Positions 46,602 to 56,932 of a DNA stretch of 64,000 bases are shown one piece after another. A program made the translations under genes and the position numbers. The first letter of the stretch is position 1, and the number at the start of each line of letters is the position of its first letter. Source of the DNA: Corynebacterium coyleae (GTDB lineage: Bacteria; Actinomycetota; Actinomycetes; Mycobacteriales; Mycobacteriaceae); contig NZ_CP047198.1 of NCBI RefSeq assembly GCF_030408635.1, forward strand, positions 1,550,001 through 1,614,000. Direction: 5' to 3'. The notes below the pieces were generated by a model. The model was not told where the DNA came from. It saw nothing but the letters and a program-made list of their open reading frames with translations, and did not search any database.

Positions 46602-47762
46602 CTAACGCTCAATGCGCGCAATCGCCGCGGCGACTCGCTCACGCGTACGGGACTCAACCCGCATCACATCAAACACATCGCTCGGGACTGCGGCGAACTC
46701 GTCGGCCTCGTCCAGGACCTCCCCGATAATGTCCACGATCTCCGGGAACTTAATGCGACCCGCGAAGAACGCCTCTACCGCTGCTTCGTTAGCAGCGTTG
46801 TAAATAGCCGGGTACGGATCACCCTTCTTGGCCACCTCACGGGCCAGACACACAGCAGGGAACACCTCGTTGTCCAGCGGCTCAAACTCCCACGAGAATG
46901 CCTGCGAGAAATCCAACGGCTCCTGCACATCCGGCACACGGTTCGGCCAATCCAGCGCGTGCGCGATAGGCAGCTTCATCGACGGCGGCGAAGCCTGTGC
47001 AAGCGTTGCACCGTCCGTAAACGTGACCAACGAGTGAATCACGGACTGCGGGTGAATCGTGACGTCGATCTTGTCCGGATCCATGTCGAACAACATGGCC
47101 GCCTCAATCAGCTCAAGGCCCTTGTTCACCAGAGTCGAAGAGTTAATGGTGTTCATCGTTCCCATCGACCAGGTCGGGTGTACCACGGCTTCTTCCGTGG
47201 TCACCTCCATGAGACCCTCGCGCTCCCAGCCACGGAACGGACCACCCGATGCGGTAAGAACAAGGCGAGCGATTTCGCTACGGCGAGTGCCGCGCATGCA
47301 CTGCGCCATTGCCGAGTGCTCCGAATCAACCGGAACAATCTGACCCGGCTTTGCAGCATCGAGCACGATACGGCCACCAGCCACAAGCGATTCTTTGTTA
47401 GCCAACGCAAGTGTCGCATCCGAGCGCAGCGCAGCCATGGTTGCCGGCAGGCCCGAGGCACCAACGAGTGCGTTGAGCACCACGTCGGCCTCCTGCGACT
47501 CAACGAGCGCAGCAGCGGAGTTCTCGCCAGTGATCACGTAACCACCAAGCGCACGGGAGACTTCCTTCGCACCCTCAATATTGCGCACGGCAATCTGGTC
47601 GGCGCTCAGGCCAAACTCCTGCGCCTGCTCAATAGCAGCCTTAGGATTGGCGCCACCAATGGCAATCCCGACAATGTTGAACTTGTCGCGGTTTTCGCGG
47701 ATCACCTCCACAGCCTGTGAGCCAATGGAACCGGTCGAACCTAAAATTACAACGTTTCGCAC
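46602..47762 (-). CDS. dxr: 1-deoxy-D-xylulose 5-phosphate reductoisomerase
   Basis: Makes MEP from DXP, the first committed step of the MEP pathway. 386 residues. The NADPH motif [18 protein letters not shown] opens the protein. [23 protein letters not shown] with the metal ligands, the flexible-loop region [33 protein letters not shown] and the C-terminal [15 protein letters not shown] follow. It is the first gene of the run dxr-rip1-ispG-PBP-map, with about 200 bases before the divergent DUF2631 gene. Confidence 0.96.
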   Translation of the reverse strand: MRNVVILGSTGSIGSQAVEVIRENRDKFNIVGIAIGGANPKAAIEQAQEFGLSADQIAVRNIEGAKEVSRALGGYVITGENSAAALVESQEADVVLNALVGASGLPATMAALRSDATLALANKESLVAGGRIVLDAAKPGQIVPVDSEHSAMAQCMRGTRRSEIARLVLTASGGPFRGWEREGLMEVTTEEAVVHPTWSMGTMNTINSSTLVNKGLELIEAAMLFDMDPDKIDVTIHPQSVIHSLVTFTDGATLAQASPPSMKLPIAHALDWPNRVPDVQEPLDFSQAFSWEFEPLDNEVFPAVCLAREVAKKGDPYPAIYNAANEAAVEAFFAGRIKFPEIVDIIGEVLDEADEFAAVPSDVFDVMRVESRTRERVAAAIARIER

Positions 47763-47958
47763 GCAACCATTGTGACACGTTTTGATTCATTTCGGCACTT
47801 GAACAGGATTAAACCCCCGAGGTGGTGCGAAAGTTTGAACACATTGGGGGCTATTGTCACCTTTTTCGCGCTCTGTGTGCGATGATGGGCAGCGATAGTT
47901 TCATCATTTCCAGGTGATCGTGTTTGCGATCGATCCCGTGTTAACAAGGAGCGTTGCA

Positions 47959-48447
47959 GTGGCCCACGCAAAGGAAAGCGCACCCCAGGTGTACAACGGT
48001 GTATCCGAGGCTGACGTCCCGTCCGCCAAATTTGGTTGGAGTGCGCTGAGCGACCGCGCTATCCAGCTGGCAGGTTGGATTTCCGTCGCGTTCCTCGTCG
48101 CCTACAACTTTGGCAACCACCAGGGCCACGTTGAGACCATTTGGCTCATCGCACTGGCCGTCCTCATTGCTCTCGCCCTGATCCTTCTGGCTACCAAGCC
48201 GAAGCTCAACCAGGTGCGTACCGTGACGTCACACAACAAGCCGGTCGGCTACGTGGAGCGTGACTGGACCTACGACCAGGCCACCCTCTCCGGCGATGTC
48301 TACGAGTCGCTGACCGATAGCCAGCTGCGCGCCCTCAACATCGAGCCGAGCCGTGTTGCACACCTGCGCAACGCCGCACCGGTGCAGGCACGCGAGAACG
48401 TAGAGGTCATTGAGGTCGAATCCAAGACCGGCAAGCACGCCCTCTAA
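47959..48447 (+). CDS. DUF2631 membrane protein
   Basis: 162 residues from GTG 47959, with AAGGAG seven bases upstream. Two adjacent hydrophobic segments (IQLAGWISVAFLVAYNFG and IWLIALAVLIALALILLA, about 32-75) are followed by a polar C-terminal half (SHNKPVGYVERDWTYDQATLSGDVYESLTDSQLRALNIEP). This matches the DUF2631 proteins that lie between dxr and rlmN in actinobacteria. Function unknown. Codon use looks optimised, which suggests strong expression. A strong bidirectional terminator separates it from rlmN. Confidence 0.8.
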   Translation: MAHAKESAPQVYNGVSEADVPSAKFGWSALSDRAIQLAGWISVAFLVAYNFGNHQGHVETIWLIALAVLIALALILLATKPKLNQVRTVTSHNKPVGYVERDWTYDQATLSGDVYESLTDSQLRALNIEPSRVAHLRNAAPVQARENVEVIEVESKTGKHAL

Positions 48448-48460
48448 ATTCTTTTCGACG

Positions 48461-48500
48461 AAATACCGCCGCGCCTTCCAACGAAGGTGCGGCGGTATTT
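48461..48500. terminator. Bidirectional terminator between DUF2631 gene and rlmN
   Basis: AAATACCGCCGC..CCTT (48461-48477) pairs with AAGG.GCGGCGGTATTT (48484-48500), 16 of 17 positions matched. T-rich sequence follows on both strands (TATTTT to the right, TATTTCG to the left). It serves two convergent genes. Confidence 0.88.
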
Positions 48501-48522
48501 TCATGCCGTCTGCCTGAGCGGA

Positions 48523-49626
48523 CTAGCCAGTCTTTTCGTCGGCTGCCAACTGCCCGCAGGCAGCCGCGATCTCCTGGCCCTTGGTGTCGCGCACCGTGCA
48601 AGGCACGCCTTGGGCGATCACACGGCGGACGAACTCGTCCTGCCGATCCTTCGGCGACGCATCCCACTTCGATCCCGGTGTCGGGTTGAGCGGAATGAGA
48701 TTGACGTGCACCAGCGAACCCAACGCGCTGTGAAGCTTCTTGCCCAACATGTCAGCGCGGAAGTTCTGATCGTTCATGTCGCGAATCAAGGCGTACTCAA
48801 TGGAGACACGGCGCCCCGTCTGGTCCGCGTAGTAGCGGGCCGCATCAAGCACTTCGGCTACCTCGAAGCGGTTGTTGATCGGGACCAACTCGTCGCGCAA
48901 TTCATCGTCCGGTGTGTGCAGACTCACTGCGAGTGTGCAGGACAGCCCTTCATCCGCGAGCATACGAATCTGCGGTGCAAGTCCGACAGTGGATACCGTC
49001 ACGTTGCGCTGAGAGATGCCAAAGCCAGCAGGCGACGGCTGCGTAATCTGGCGAACAGCAGAGACCACACGCTTGTAGTTAGCCAGCGGCTCCCCCATCC
49101 CCATAAACACAATGTTGGATAGGCGGGAGCCTTCCGCCTCCATCATCGCGGCTGCAGCGCGCACCTGGTCCACGATCTCCGCGGTGGACAGGTTACGGTC
49201 CAGGCCACCCTGACCGGTCGCACAGAACGGGCATGCCATGCCGCAGCCAGCCTGCGAGGAGATGCACAACGTCGCGCGACCTGGGTAACGCATCAGCACC
49301 GACTCCAGCAAGATGCCATCGTGCAGACGCCACAGCGTCTTCGTGGTATCACCGTTGTCGGTCTCCACGGTGCGCACGGGGGTCAACAACGTGGGAAAAA
49401 GTGCGTCCTTGACAAGCTGACGCTGGTTCTCGGGCAGATCCGTCATCGTCAGCGGATCTGCCTCAAACTTGCCGTAATAGTGACGCGCGATCTGATCAGC
49501 ACGGAACTTCGGCAGCCCGAGTTCCTTCAACGCGTCGATTCGCTCCTGTGCCGACAAATCAGCGAAGTGCTTCGGCGGCATGCCACGCTTTGGGGCGAGC
49601 AGTTTGATCTCGGGAAAATCACTCAT
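48523..49626 (-). CDS. rlmN: 23S rRNA (adenine(2503)-C2)-methyltransferase RlmN
   Basis: A radical-SAM enzyme that methylates A2503 of 23S rRNA and A37 of some tRNAs. 367 residues from ATG 49626. The cluster-binding motif [16 protein letters not shown] holds Cys128, Cys132 and Cys135. [14 protein letters not shown] and the [10 protein letters not shown] segment are typical, and a conserved C-terminal Cys is within [19 protein letters not shown]. Start codons up to 27 bases further upstream are possible. It follows cdsA by 55 bases. Confidence 0.94.
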   Translation of the reverse strand: MSDFPEIKLLAPKRGMPPKHFADLSAQERIDALKELGLPKFRADQIARHYYGKFEADPLTMTDLPENQRQLVKDALFPTLLTPVRTVETDNGDTTKTLWRLHDGILLESVLMRYPGRATLCISSQAGCGMACPFCATGQGGLDRNLSTAEIVDQVRAAAAMMEAEGSRLSNIVFMGMGEPLANYKRVVSAVRQITQPSPAGFGISQRNVTVSTVGLAPQIRMLADEGLSCTLAVSLHTPDDELRDELVPINNRFEVAEVLDAARYYADQTGRRVSIEYALIRDMNDQNFRADMLGKKLHSALGSLVHVNLIPLNPTPGSKWDASPKDRQDEFVRRVIAQGVPCTVRDTKGQEIAAACGQLAADEKTG

Positions 49627-49681
49627 AGTGCGCCCCATCTTTGCATGTCGCACGAATGTTTTCGAATTACTAGGTCTGTGC

Positions 49682-50590
49682 TTAGGCGCTCATAAGCGTG
49701 ATGGTCGTGAGCAGGATGTAGGTCGCCGCTGCTGCGGGAAGCATCCCGTCAAGTCGATCCATGATGCCACCATGCCCTGGCAGCAGGTTGGACATGTCTT
49801 TGATGCCCAGTTCACGCTTGAACTGGCTTTCCACCAAATCGCCCATCGTCGCGCAAATCACTAAAGCGATGCCGAGCACTACGCCCATCCACCACGGGCC
49901 GTGAATGAGCAGCGTGACCACCAAGATGCCGGTAATACTTCCGGCAACGATCGACCCAGCGAAGCCTTCCCAGGACTTGTTCGGGCTAATTGCCGGCGCC
50001 ATCGGGTGCGAGCCAAACATCACGCCTGCAGCAAAACCACCCACATCGCTGGCAACAACGCACAGCATGAACGCCACAATGTAGGCGGAACCATCCACCC
50101 CACCTTGGCTAATCAAGGAAATCATTGCGGCGAACGTGCCAAACAGCGGAATCCACGCAAGCACGAACAGACTCACTGCCGTGTCGCGCAGGTAGTTCTC
50201 TGGTCGCTTGTTCCTGCCCTGGTGGAACATCCCCCAGAACATGACAACGAGAACGGTGAAGGCAAAACCCGCCACGAGCCCTGTAGTGCCATACGGCACG
50301 GAGGACCACAGCATGAGTTGGGCCATGATGATCAGCAGTGTGCGCGGCTGCTGGTAACCAGCTTCCCGCAGCCGGGTCATCACCTCCCACATCGCTCCTG
50401 CTACAGCGACGGCGACAAGTGGGTACCAGGCTTTGGGCCCCACCCATACGGCGGCAATGACAATCGCGCCGAGCACAACACCGGTCGTAATGGCGGTCGG
50501 CAGATCACGCCCCGGGTTGTTCTTCGGCTTCGGCGCATGCACCGGCCAGCGGCTCGGAGTGGCGCGCTCCTCCTGATCAGCAGCAGGCAC
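49682..50590 (-). CDS. cdsA: Phosphatidate cytidylyltransferase
   Basis: Makes CDP-diacylglycerol from phosphatidic acid and CTP, the precursor of cardiolipin, phosphatidylinositol and related lipids. 302 residues with about eight transmembrane segments. The family signature [35 protein letters not shown] is complete and includes the metal-binding Asp residues. The start is GTG 50590, six bases after GGAGG inside the frr end and one base after the frr stop, so the two are coupled. Confidence 0.95.
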   Translation of the reverse strand: MPAADQEERATPSRWPVHAPKPKNNPGRDLPTAITTGVVLGAIVIAAVWVGPKAWYPLVAVAVAGAMWEVMTRLREAGYQQPRTLLIIMAQLMLWSSVPYGTTGLVAGFAFTVLVVMFWGMFHQGRNKRPENYLRDTAVSLFVLAWIPLFGTFAAMISLISQGGVDGSAYIVAFMLCVVASDVGGFAAGVMFGSHPMAPAISPNKSWEGFAGSIVAGSITGILVVTLLIHGPWWMGVVLGIALVICATMGDLVESQFKRELGIKDMSNLLPGHGGIMDRLDGMLPAAAATYILLTTITLMSA

Positions 50591-50591
50591 G

Positions 50592-51149
50592 CTAGACCTC
50601 CAGCAGTTCGGCTTCCTTACGCTGAACGATCTCATCGACCTGAGCAACGTAGGACTGGGTGGTCTTGTCCAGCGCCTTCTCGGCGGTTACGACCTCATCC
50701 TCACCAGCGTCGCCGTCTTTCTGAATCTTCTTCAGCGCTTCCATGCCCTGGCGACGGATATTACGGATGGCAATCTTGCCGTCCTCGCCCTTCTGCTTCG
50801 CCTGCTTGACCAGGTCACGGCGGCGTTCCTCGGTGAGCTGCGGGATAGACACACGGATGACCTGGCCGTCATCCGTCGGGTTCACACCGAGATCAGAGTT
50901 ACGGATCGCGTTCTCGATCTCACCCATGGTGGACATGTCGTACGGCTTGATCAGCAGCATGCGCGGCTCCGGCACGGAAATCGTCGCCATCTGGTTAATC
51001 GGCGTCGGTGCACCGTAGAAGTCAGCCATCACACCGTTGAACATCGCCGGGTTCGCACGTCCGGTACGAATCGTGGCCAACTCGTCACGAGCGTGCTCAA
51101 CAGAGGCGGTCATGCGCTCTTCGGCATCCAGCAATACGTCATCAATCAT
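50592..51149 (-). CDS. frr: Ribosome recycling factor
   Basis: RRF splits post-termination ribosomes together with EF-G. 185 residues, normal for the family. [71 protein letters not shown] is nearly consensus, and the helical arm ends [24 protein letters not shown]. It precedes cdsA by one base. The divergent amidase gene starts 74 bases away; pyrH and tsf lie beyond that gene. Confidence 0.97.
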   Translation of the reverse strand: MIDDVLLDAEERMTASVEHARDELATIRTGRANPAMFNGVMADFYGAPTPINQMATISVPEPRMLLIKPYDMSTMGEIENAIRNSDLGVNPTDDGQVIRVSIPQLTEERRRDLVKQAKQKGEDGKIAIRNIRRQGMEALKKIQKDGDAGEDEVVTAEKALDKTTQSYVAQVDEIVQRKEAELLEV

Positions 51150-51223
51150 GGGGAAAACCCTACCTTTTCTCTATTCGGCGTCCCTACTAACCTACCAGCG
51201 CGACTGGCACCTACACTGGCGCC

Positions 51224-52303
51224 ATGCTGCATCCCGCGTTCACGTTGCCCCCAAGCACACACACGCGGCCGCGCCCAAACGTTGGACGTCTGGCTGGTTG
51301 GCAGATTCCGGTCAAAGACGGCACCGACGTTGCTGGCATGACCACTACCCACGGCAGCCCTGCACGCGCCTACACCGCAACAGCAACCGATCCGTTTATC
51401 TCCAATCTTTTGGCGCAGGGCGTCGCCATCCACGGCAAGACGCTGACCTCGGAGCTGGGCGCGACCTGCTACGCAGAGCGCCCTGACGTTCCCGTGCTCG
51501 AGTCGCCGGCCTACCCCGGCTGCACCCCAGGTGGCTCTTCTACTGGCGCCGCAGTTGTGGTGGCCGACGGCACCGTTCGCGCCGCACACGGCACCGATGC
51601 CGGCGGATCCATACGCGTGCCAGCTGCAGCGTGCGAGATCGTCGGCTTCAAACCCGCAAGCAAAGGTATCGCCGCACATGGGTTTCTCACCCAGGACGTC
51701 GCGGACCAATTCACGTTGTGGGGTTGGCACCGCCGCATCAAAGGCAAGCGGCTCCGAATCGGTGTGCTTACCGACGGTATCTTCGCGCGGCCGGATGTGG
51801 AGGATCGGCGAGGTGCGCTCGTCGAAAAGCTTGCGAGTGCTCTCGACTTTGAAGTGGTGCAGCTCAAGCCGTATCGCGAATCGCTGGAAACCTACGCCCA
51901 CTTCACGACCACAATCACCGCGAGTTTCAACCTGACGGATCCGCTCGACAGCGGATACATCGGCTGGCTCGTCGAGCAATCCCACAAGCTGACCAACAGC
52001 GACCTTGACGCCGCCGAGCAACACCGCCGGGATTTGCCTCACCTCATCGCCTCCCAATGGGACGTCGATGTAGTGCTCTCCCCCACGCTCGCATTCGCAC
52101 CACCCCGGATCGGCTATTTCCCCTCTCTCACGCCAGAAGCGAGCTTCCACGCGCAAACCGAATGGTCACCGTGGTGCTCGCTGTACAACATGCTCGGCAC
52201 CCCTGCGATTGCACTCGGCGGGGTGCACCTTGGCAGCCTTACGCTCACCGGGCCGGAACTGCTCACGGTGGCGCAGCATATTGAGACGCTGTTAGGCGAC
52301 TAG
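51224..52303 (+). CDS. Amidase signature family protein
   Basis: 359 residues, short for the family. The Ser-cisSer-Lys triad is recognisable: [12 protein letters not shown] (Lys31), [17 protein letters not shown] (cis-Ser) and [23 protein letters not shown] (nucleophile Ser). The substrate is unknown; members hydrolyse amides, including Asn/Gln on tRNA or small amides. It is inserted in opposite orientation between frr and pyrH. Its last 12 bases overlap the end of pyrH tail to tail. The C-terminal [12 protein letters not shown] is also family-typical. Confidence 0.88.
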   Translation: MLHPAFTLPPSTHTRPRPNVGRLAGWQIPVKDGTDVAGMTTTHGSPARAYTATATDPFISNLLAQGVAIHGKTLTSELGATCYAERPDVPVLESPAYPGCTPGGSSTGAAVVVADGTVRAAHGTDAGGSIRVPAAACEIVGFKPASKGIAAHGFLTQDVADQFTLWGWHRRIKGKRLRIGVLTDGIFARPDVEDRRGALVEKLASALDFEVVQLKPYRESLETYAHFTTTITASFNLTDPLDSGYIGWLVEQSHKLTNSDLDAAEQHRRDLPHLIASQWDVDVVLSPTLAFAPPRIGYFPSLTPEASFHAQTEWSPWCSLYNMLGTPAIALGGVHLGSLTLTGPELLTVAQHIETLLGD

Positions 52304-53017
52304 CGTACCTACCTGCTCGCCGCCAACCGCGCGGGCGATGTTTCCTTCCTTGAGCAGATTAAACACCAGGATCGGCATGTTGTTGTCCATACAGAGACTA
52401 AATGCGGTGGCATCCGCAACCTTGAGGCCAAGTTCAATGACCTCGCGAGGGGAAATCTCGGAGTAGAGCTTCGCATCGGGGTTCTCGCGCGGGTCGGAGT
52501 CGTAGACACCGTCCACACCCTTAGCCATGAGCAGCACCTCGCAGCCGATCTCCAGCGCACGCTGCGCGGCCGTGGTGTCCGTGGAGAAGTACGGCATACC
52601 CATACCCGCACCGAAGATGACCACGCGGCCCTTCTCCAGGTGGCGTGCTGCACGCAGTGGCAGGTACGGCTCTGCAATCTGCGCCATGTTGATCGAAGTT
52701 TGGACGCGGCAATCGATGCCCATCTGCTGCAAGAAGTCCTGCAGCGCAAGGCAGTTCATGACAGTGCCGAGCATGCCCATGTAGTCCGAGCGCGCACGGT
52801 CCATGCCGCGCTGCTGCAGCTGAGCGCCGCGGAAGAAGTTGCCGCCACCGATCACGACAGCGACCTCGGTGCCGGAGCGCGCGACATCTGCGATCTGGCG
52901 GGCGACGGACTCGACTACGTCGGGGTCGATGCCAACCTTGCCGCCGCCGAACATCTCACCCCCCAGCTTCAGCATGACTCGCTTGAAACCTGTGCGGTTG
53001 GGGTTGAGGTCAGTCAC
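52292..53017 (-). CDS. pyrH: Uridylate kinase
   Basis: Phosphorylates UMP to UDP. 241 residues of the amino-acid kinase fold. [57 protein letters not shown] and [19 protein letters not shown] are characteristic of bacterial hexameric PyrH. GTG 53017 is preceded by AAAGGAG at eight bases. It lies between the amidase gene (overlapping stop) and tsf, from which it is separated by a strong stem. Confidence 0.96.
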   Translation of the reverse strand: MTDLNPNRTGFKRVMLKLGGEMFGGGKVGIDPDVVESVARQIADVARSGTEVAVVIGGGNFFRGAQLQQRGMDRARSDYMGMLGTVMNCLALQDFLQQMGIDCRVQTSINMAQIAEPYLPLRAARHLEKGRVVIFGAGMGMPYFSTDTTAAQRALEIGCEVLLMAKGVDGVYDSDPRENPDAKLYSEISPREVIELGLKVADATAFSLCMDNNMPILVFNLLKEGNIARAVGGEQVGTLVA

Positions 53018-53116
53018 CGAAAACGCTCCTTTGCGCGGATCAGCCAATTGCAAAATGTTCGGAACCGATCTTAGCCACGCAACGCGTTGAGTTCAGAACT
53101 GCTTGCTTAACGACGA

Positions 53117-53165
53117 CAACCCCGCACCACCCGTCCCCCTAATCGGGACAGACAGTACGGGGTTG
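53117..53165 (-). terminator. Stem structure between tsf and pyrH
   Basis: CAACCCCG (53117-53124) pairs with CGGGGTTG (53158-53165), and inside it GTCCC (53133-53137) pairs with GGGAC (53145-53149). On the minus strand the outer stem is followed at once by TCGTCGTTAAGC (53105-53116), one copy of the repeated word, instead of a U-run. Confidence 0.6.
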
Positions 53166-53200
53166 CACCGCGTGTGAGGCTATGAAACCTCTCGCCTGGC

Positions 53201-54019
53201 TTATGCCTGGCCGACCTCGAAGCGGACGAAGTCGGTGATCTCGATGCCGTTCTCGTCAGCGAACTGCTTCACGGTCTTCTTGGAGTCAGCCAGCGACGGC
53301 TGGTCGAGCAGGACAACGTCCTTGAAGAAGCCACCCATGCGGCCCTCGACAATCTTCTCGATGGCAGCTTCCGGCTTGCCCTCGTTGCGGGTGATCTCTT
53401 CCTGAACCGCACGCTCCTTCTCAACAACGTCGGCCGGGACAGCCTCCTTGTTGAGGTAACGAGCCTTCATAGCAGCGATCTGCAGAGCCACCTGGTGTGC
53501 AGCCTCAGCGTTGTCACCGTTGTAGGCAACGAGTACGCCAACTGCCGGCGGAAGGTCAGCAGCCTTCTGGTGCAGGTACTTGGCAATGTTGTCGCCTTCG
53601 ATGGTGGCAGCGCGACGCAGCTCGAGCTTCTCGCCGATCTTTGCGGAGAGGCGCTCCAGCACCTCGTGTGCGGTCTCACCGTTGACGTCGGCCTTTGCCA
53701 GCTCCTCCTGGGAGTTCGCCTTCACTGCAGCAGCAGCCTCAGCGATCTGGCTGGCGATGTCCTTGAACTCCTGGTTCTTCGCCACGAAGTCGGTCTCGGA
53801 GTTGATCTCCACGATGGTGTTGCCGGAAACAGCAACGAGGCCCTCGAGGGCGTTGCGCTCAGCGCGCTTGCCCACGTCCTTCGCACCCTTGATGCGGAGG
53901 TTCTCAACGGCCTTCTCAAAGTCGCCGTCGGTTTCCTCGAGTGCCTTCTTACAGTCGAGCATGCCGGAGCCGGTGATCTCGCGGAGCTTCTTGACGTCAG
54001 CAGCAGTGTAGTTCGCCAT
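53201..54019 (-). CDS. tsf: Translation elongation factor Ts
   Basis: EF-Ts recycles EF-Tu by exchanging GDP. 272 residues. The N-terminal UBA-like domain [45 protein letters not shown] is followed by the conserved [15 protein letters not shown]. The C-terminal half ([27 protein letters not shown] ending) is typical. ATG 54019 has AGGAGGATC upstream. It follows rpsB across a 231-base spacer with stable hairpins. Confidence 0.97.
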   Translation of the reverse strand: MANYTAADVKKLREITGSGMLDCKKALEETDGDFEKAVENLRIKGAKDVGKRAERNALEGLVAVSGNTIVEINSETDFVAKNQEFKDIASQIAEAAAAVKANSQEELAKADVNGETAHEVLERLSAKIGEKLELRRAATIEGDNIAKYLHQKAADLPPAVGVLVAYNGDNAEAAHQVALQIAAMKARYLNKEAVPADVVEKERAVQEEITRNEGKPEAAIEKIVEGRMGGFFKDVVLLDQPSLADSKKTVKQFADENGIEITDFVRFEVGQA

Positions 54020-54126
54020 ATTGGGCGATCCTCCTCGTGAAAGTTTTACGTAAAGGTATTCAACCGTTTCAAGCGTAGCCGACGATCTGGCCGGCGGCAT
54101 GACTTGCCACGTGTGGAAAATACGAA

Positions 54127-54184
54127 CACCCCGGTCCGCCGCGTCCCGGCCGGTAATCGGCGGACGTGAGCGGAACGCGGGGTG
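54127..54184 (-). terminator. Compound hairpin between rpsB and tsf
   Basis: CACCCCG (54127-54133) pairs with CGGGGTG (54178-54184) and encloses GTCCGCCG (54134-54141) paired with CGGCGGAC (54158-54165). A smaller hairpin, CCAGGCG/CGCCTGG (54205-54223), is nearer to rpsB. The structures probably set the ratio of the two messages. Confidence 0.55.
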
Positions 54185-54250
54185 TGCGTGAATCCTGGCC
54201 GAAGCCAGGCGGCTTACGCCTGGGTTGCGGACTTGCAGTGTCCTTGAGAC

Positions 54251-55168
54251 TTAGGCGTCCTTGCCCTCAGCCTGCTCAGCAGCGCGGACGGCTGCCGGCT
54301 GCTCGACCTCTGCAACTTCCTGCGGAGCAGCGGTCTCTGCAGCAACAGCGGCCTTAGCAGCATCGGCTGCGGAAACCTCGTCGGAAGCAGCGGCCTGTGC
54401 AGCAGCCTCGGCTGCCTCAGCCTGACGCTTCGCGTCGGTGTCGCCTGCAGCGTCACGTGCAGCTGCGAGCTGACGCTCTTCGCGCTGCTGCTTACCAGCG
54501 ATGACAGCCTCGCCCACGACGTGGGTGAGCAGCTTGACAGCGCCGATGGCGTCGTCGTTGCCCGGGATCGGGAAATCGACAACATCCGGGTCGCAGTTCG
54601 TGTCCAGAACAGCGACGACCGGGATGCGGAGCTTCTGCGCCTCGTTGACGGCGATGTGCTCCTTGTTAGTGTCCACGATCCAGAGAGCGGACGGAGCCTT
54701 GGTCATCTCAGAGATGCCACCCAGGACACGCTCGAGCTTCACGCGCTCGCGGGTCAGCATGAGGATTTCCTTCTTGCCGCGACCTGCGTAGCCGTCCTCG
54801 GCTGCGTCCATCGCCTGAAGTTCCTTCATGCGACCGATACGCTTGGATACGGTCTGGAAGTTGGTGAGCATGCCACCCAGCCAGCGGTGCGTGACGTACG
54901 GCATGCCGACGCGCTGCGCCTCTTCCTGGATCGGCTCCTGTGCCTGCTTCTTGGTGCCGACGAACAGGATGGTGCCGCCGTGTGCGACGGTTTCCTTGAC
55001 AAACTCGTATGCCTCATCGATGTAGGTCAGCGTCTGCTGCAGGTCGATGATGTAGATGCCGTTGCGCTCCGTGAAGATGAAGCGACGCATCTTCGGGTTC
55101 CAGCGACGCGTCTGGTGACCAAAGTGGACACCTGCGTCGAGGAGTTCACGCATGGTTACAACTGCCAT
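54251..55168 (-). CDS. rpsB: 30S ribosomal protein S2
   Basis: 305 residues, with an actinobacterial acidic and Ala/Glu-rich C-terminal tail from about 230 onward. The core [84 protein letters not shown] and [27 protein letters not shown] are S2 hallmarks. GGAGACATTCCC precedes ATG 55168. It is the promoter-proximal gene of rpsB-tsf, with a long leader toward the divergent M23-family gene. Confidence 0.97.
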   Translation of the reverse strand: MAVVTMRELLDAGVHFGHQTRRWNPKMRRFIFTERNGIYIIDLQQTLTYIDEAYEFVKETVAHGGTILFVGTKKQAQEPIQEEAQRVGMPYVTHRWLGGMLTNFQTVSKRIGRMKELQAMDAAEDGYAGRGKKEILMLTRERVKLERVLGGISEMTKAPSALWIVDTNKEHIAVNEAQKLRIPVVAVLDTNCDPDVVDFPIPGNDDAIGAVKLLTHVVGEAVIAGKQQREERQLAAARDAAGDTDAKRQAEAAEAAAQAAASDEVSAADAAKAAVAAETAAPQEVAEVEQPAAVRAAEQAEGKDA

Positions 55169-55498
55169 GGGAATGTCTCCTTCGGAGAAAGTAGTTCGGT
55201 TACTTATAAGTCTCACGTGCGGGTTTTTATCCCTCACCCTGGCACCGTGCCTGCCCCGCACCCCTGTGAGAGGGACCGTTGCTGAGCAGCCATTGTTCGG
55301 CGCGCGTAGTCAATCTATGCAGCGCTCTACGGTGCTGCACAAACTGCCCCGGCAACCTTACCCGCATGAGCCCTAAAAACCTAAACTCATCTGCGACGTT
55401 GTGGATAACTTCCCCTAGAGTCACACTAACCACTCCCGTTATCCACAGATTTTGCGCAGACCCTGTTCTTTTCCGCGCCGCAATGGTCCTTTGAGAGC
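55169..55498. other. Intergenic region between rpsB and the M23-family gene
   Basis: 330 bases without a gene. The rpsB-proximal half is GC-rich with several short inverted repeats and is probably the rpsB leader, where S2 autoregulation would be expected. I cannot assign a known leader motif. The far half is AT-richer and carries the inverted DnaA-box pair at 55400-55447, presumably near the divergent promoters. Confidence 0.5.
55400..55447. promoter_or_regulatory. Inverted pair of DnaA boxes
   Basis: TGTGGATAA (55400-55408) and TTATCCACA (55439-55447), perfect DnaA-box matches in opposite orientation; 10-base arms are 28 bases apart. Architecture and location between divergent genes repeat those of the pair at 29432-29480. 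Confidence 0.6.
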
Positions 55499-56029
55499 AT
55501 GCATTGCCTATCGACGACGCCACGCACCACCACAGCCACCATCCTGCTCGGAGCCCTACTGTGGTGCTCCCCCGCCACCGCCCTTGCCTGGGTCGATCCC
55601 GCGGCAGGCACACCGTATCCCCGCGCGGTATCCCGTCCTGCGTCAATCCCGGAGGAAAATTGGAAGCCTGGCCACCGTGGCGTGGATCTGCCTTTGAAGC
55701 TCAACGCGCCTGTGCTCGCTGCGGGCGACGGGGTTGTGGCGTTCGTCGGCACTGTCGCGGGCACTCCTGTGATCTCGATTGACCACCCAGGGGGCATTCG
55801 CACGACCTACCAGCCAGTGCGCTCAGACCTCAAGGCTGGCGACAACGTTACGGAAGGCCACATCATTGGCAGACTTGCGCGCGCCACAAGCCACTTTGCT
55901 GGCGAACACGACGGACTGCACTGGGGTGCGCTTACAGGACCTGACAAGTACATCGATCCGCTCACACTGCTGGAGCCACCGAGAATACGACTTAAGCCCG
56001 TGGATGCGCCTGGTCGTAGACGTTTTTGA
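55499..56029 (+). CDS. Secreted M23-family (LytM-like) peptidoglycan peptidase homologue
   Basis: 176 residues with a signal peptide (TATILLGALLWCSPATALA). The M23 fold is visible: HRGVDLPL (zinc ligands His59, Asp63), APVLAAGDGVVAFVGTVAG, RTTYQPVRSDLKAGDNVTEGHIIGRL, and GLHWGAL with the third ligand His141. The two catalytic histidines of LytM (before HW and in the Tyr-x-His segment) are Gly139 and a Gln/Pro pair here, as I recall for the protein next to rpsB in mycobacteria. It may bind or activate rather than cleave. The 3' end overlaps xerC by 38 bases. Confidence 0.83.
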   Translation: MHCLSTTPRTTTATILLGALLWCSPATALAWVDPAAGTPYPRAVSRPASIPEENWKPGHRGVDLPLKLNAPVLAAGDGVVAFVGTVAGTPVISIDHPGGIRTTYQPVRSDLKAGDNVTEGHIIGRLARATSHFAGEHDGLHWGALTGPDKYIDPLTLLEPPRIRLKPVDAPGRRRF

Positions 56030-56891
56030 GCCGCTGCGCCGAGACGTGCGTGTAGATTTGCGTGGTTTGCAGGCTTGAGTGCCCAAGCATTTCCTGCACA
56101 ACACGCAGATCCGCTCCGCCTTCGAGCATGTGCGTCGCGGCCGTGTGGCGAAGGGTGTGCGGACTGATGTCGCTGACACCGGCACGTTGCCCGGCGCGCT
56201 CGACAACGCGGCGCACCTGGCGTTGGTCGATGCGCCCGCCACGCGATCCGACGAATACCGCATCCTCTGCTTTGCCATTGGCCAGTTCGGAGCGCCCGAA
56301 CTCGAGCCACTCGTTGAGCGCCAGTGTTGCTTCGCGCCCGAATGGGACCACGCGTTGTTTGTTGCCTTTGCCGGTCACGCGGGCAAGCCCGCGAGCCAGG
56401 TCAATGTCGGCGAGGTTGAGACCGGTGAGTTCGCCAACACGCATGCCGGTGGCGTAGAGCAGCTCGAGCATGGCTCGGTCACGGAGGTGTTCGGCGGGGT
56501 GGGCGTCGTCGGCGGTATCCGCCTCGACGAGTTCTGTGGCACGCTCTCCTCGCACGACGTTTGGCAGCGCGCGATTCACTTTTGGTGCTTTGAGGCGGGC
56601 TGCTGCGTCGTGGTCGATGTAGCCCTGGCGGTACGCCCAGGTAGAGAATGCGCGCGCGGCTGCGGTACGGCGCGCAAGGGTGGCTCGGCTGCGCCCGGCG
56701 GTCAGTGCGTCGGCCAGCCAGGTGCGAAGCGCCTCCAGGGTGAACGCGTCGAAGGTGTCTGCGTACCCGGCGAGTGTCGCCAGGTCGGAGACATACCCCT
56801 TCACTGTGTTTGGGGAGCGCCCGAGCACAAGCGAGGCGTAGTCGGCGAAATCGCCGACGCCCGCTTGCACTTGCCCTACGCTTTCACTCAT
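55992..56891 (-). CDS. xerC: Tyrosine recombinase XerC
   Basis: Resolves chromosome dimers at dif with XerD. 299 residues. A SAM-like N-terminal core-binding domain (about 10-95) is followed by the catalytic domain with Arg151 (GMRVGEL), Lys175 (TGKGNKQR), His245-x-x-Arg248 (PHTLRHTAATH), His271 (LGHSS) and the nucleophile Tyr280 (TQIYTHV). All active-site residues are present. It is a chromosomal housekeeping gene here, with no sign of a mobile element. It is convergent with the M23-family gene and overlaps it by 38 bases. Confidence 0.94.
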   Translation of the reverse strand: MSESVGQVQAGVGDFADYASLVLGRSPNTVKGYVSDLATLAGYADTFDAFTLEALRTWLADALTAGRSRATLARRTAAARAFSTWAYRQGYIDHDAAARLKAPKVNRALPNVVRGERATELVEADTADDAHPAEHLRDRAMLELLYATGMRVGELTGLNLADIDLARGLARVTGKGNKQRVVPFGREATLALNEWLEFGRSELANGKAEDAVFVGSRGGRIDQRQVRRVVERAGQRAGVSDISPHTLRHTAATHMLEGGADLRVVQEMLGHSSLQTTQIYTHVSAQRLKNVYDQAHPRA

Positions 56892-56932
56892 GTCGCAGGA
56901 GTTTACTCGCTAACCAATATTCACTTGGTTAC

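Noticed and set aside
55992-56891. xerC as a sign of an integrated element
   Set aside because: It lies in the conserved rpsB-xerC-dprA order, has all XerC residues, and no attachment-site repeats, phage or cargo genes surround it.
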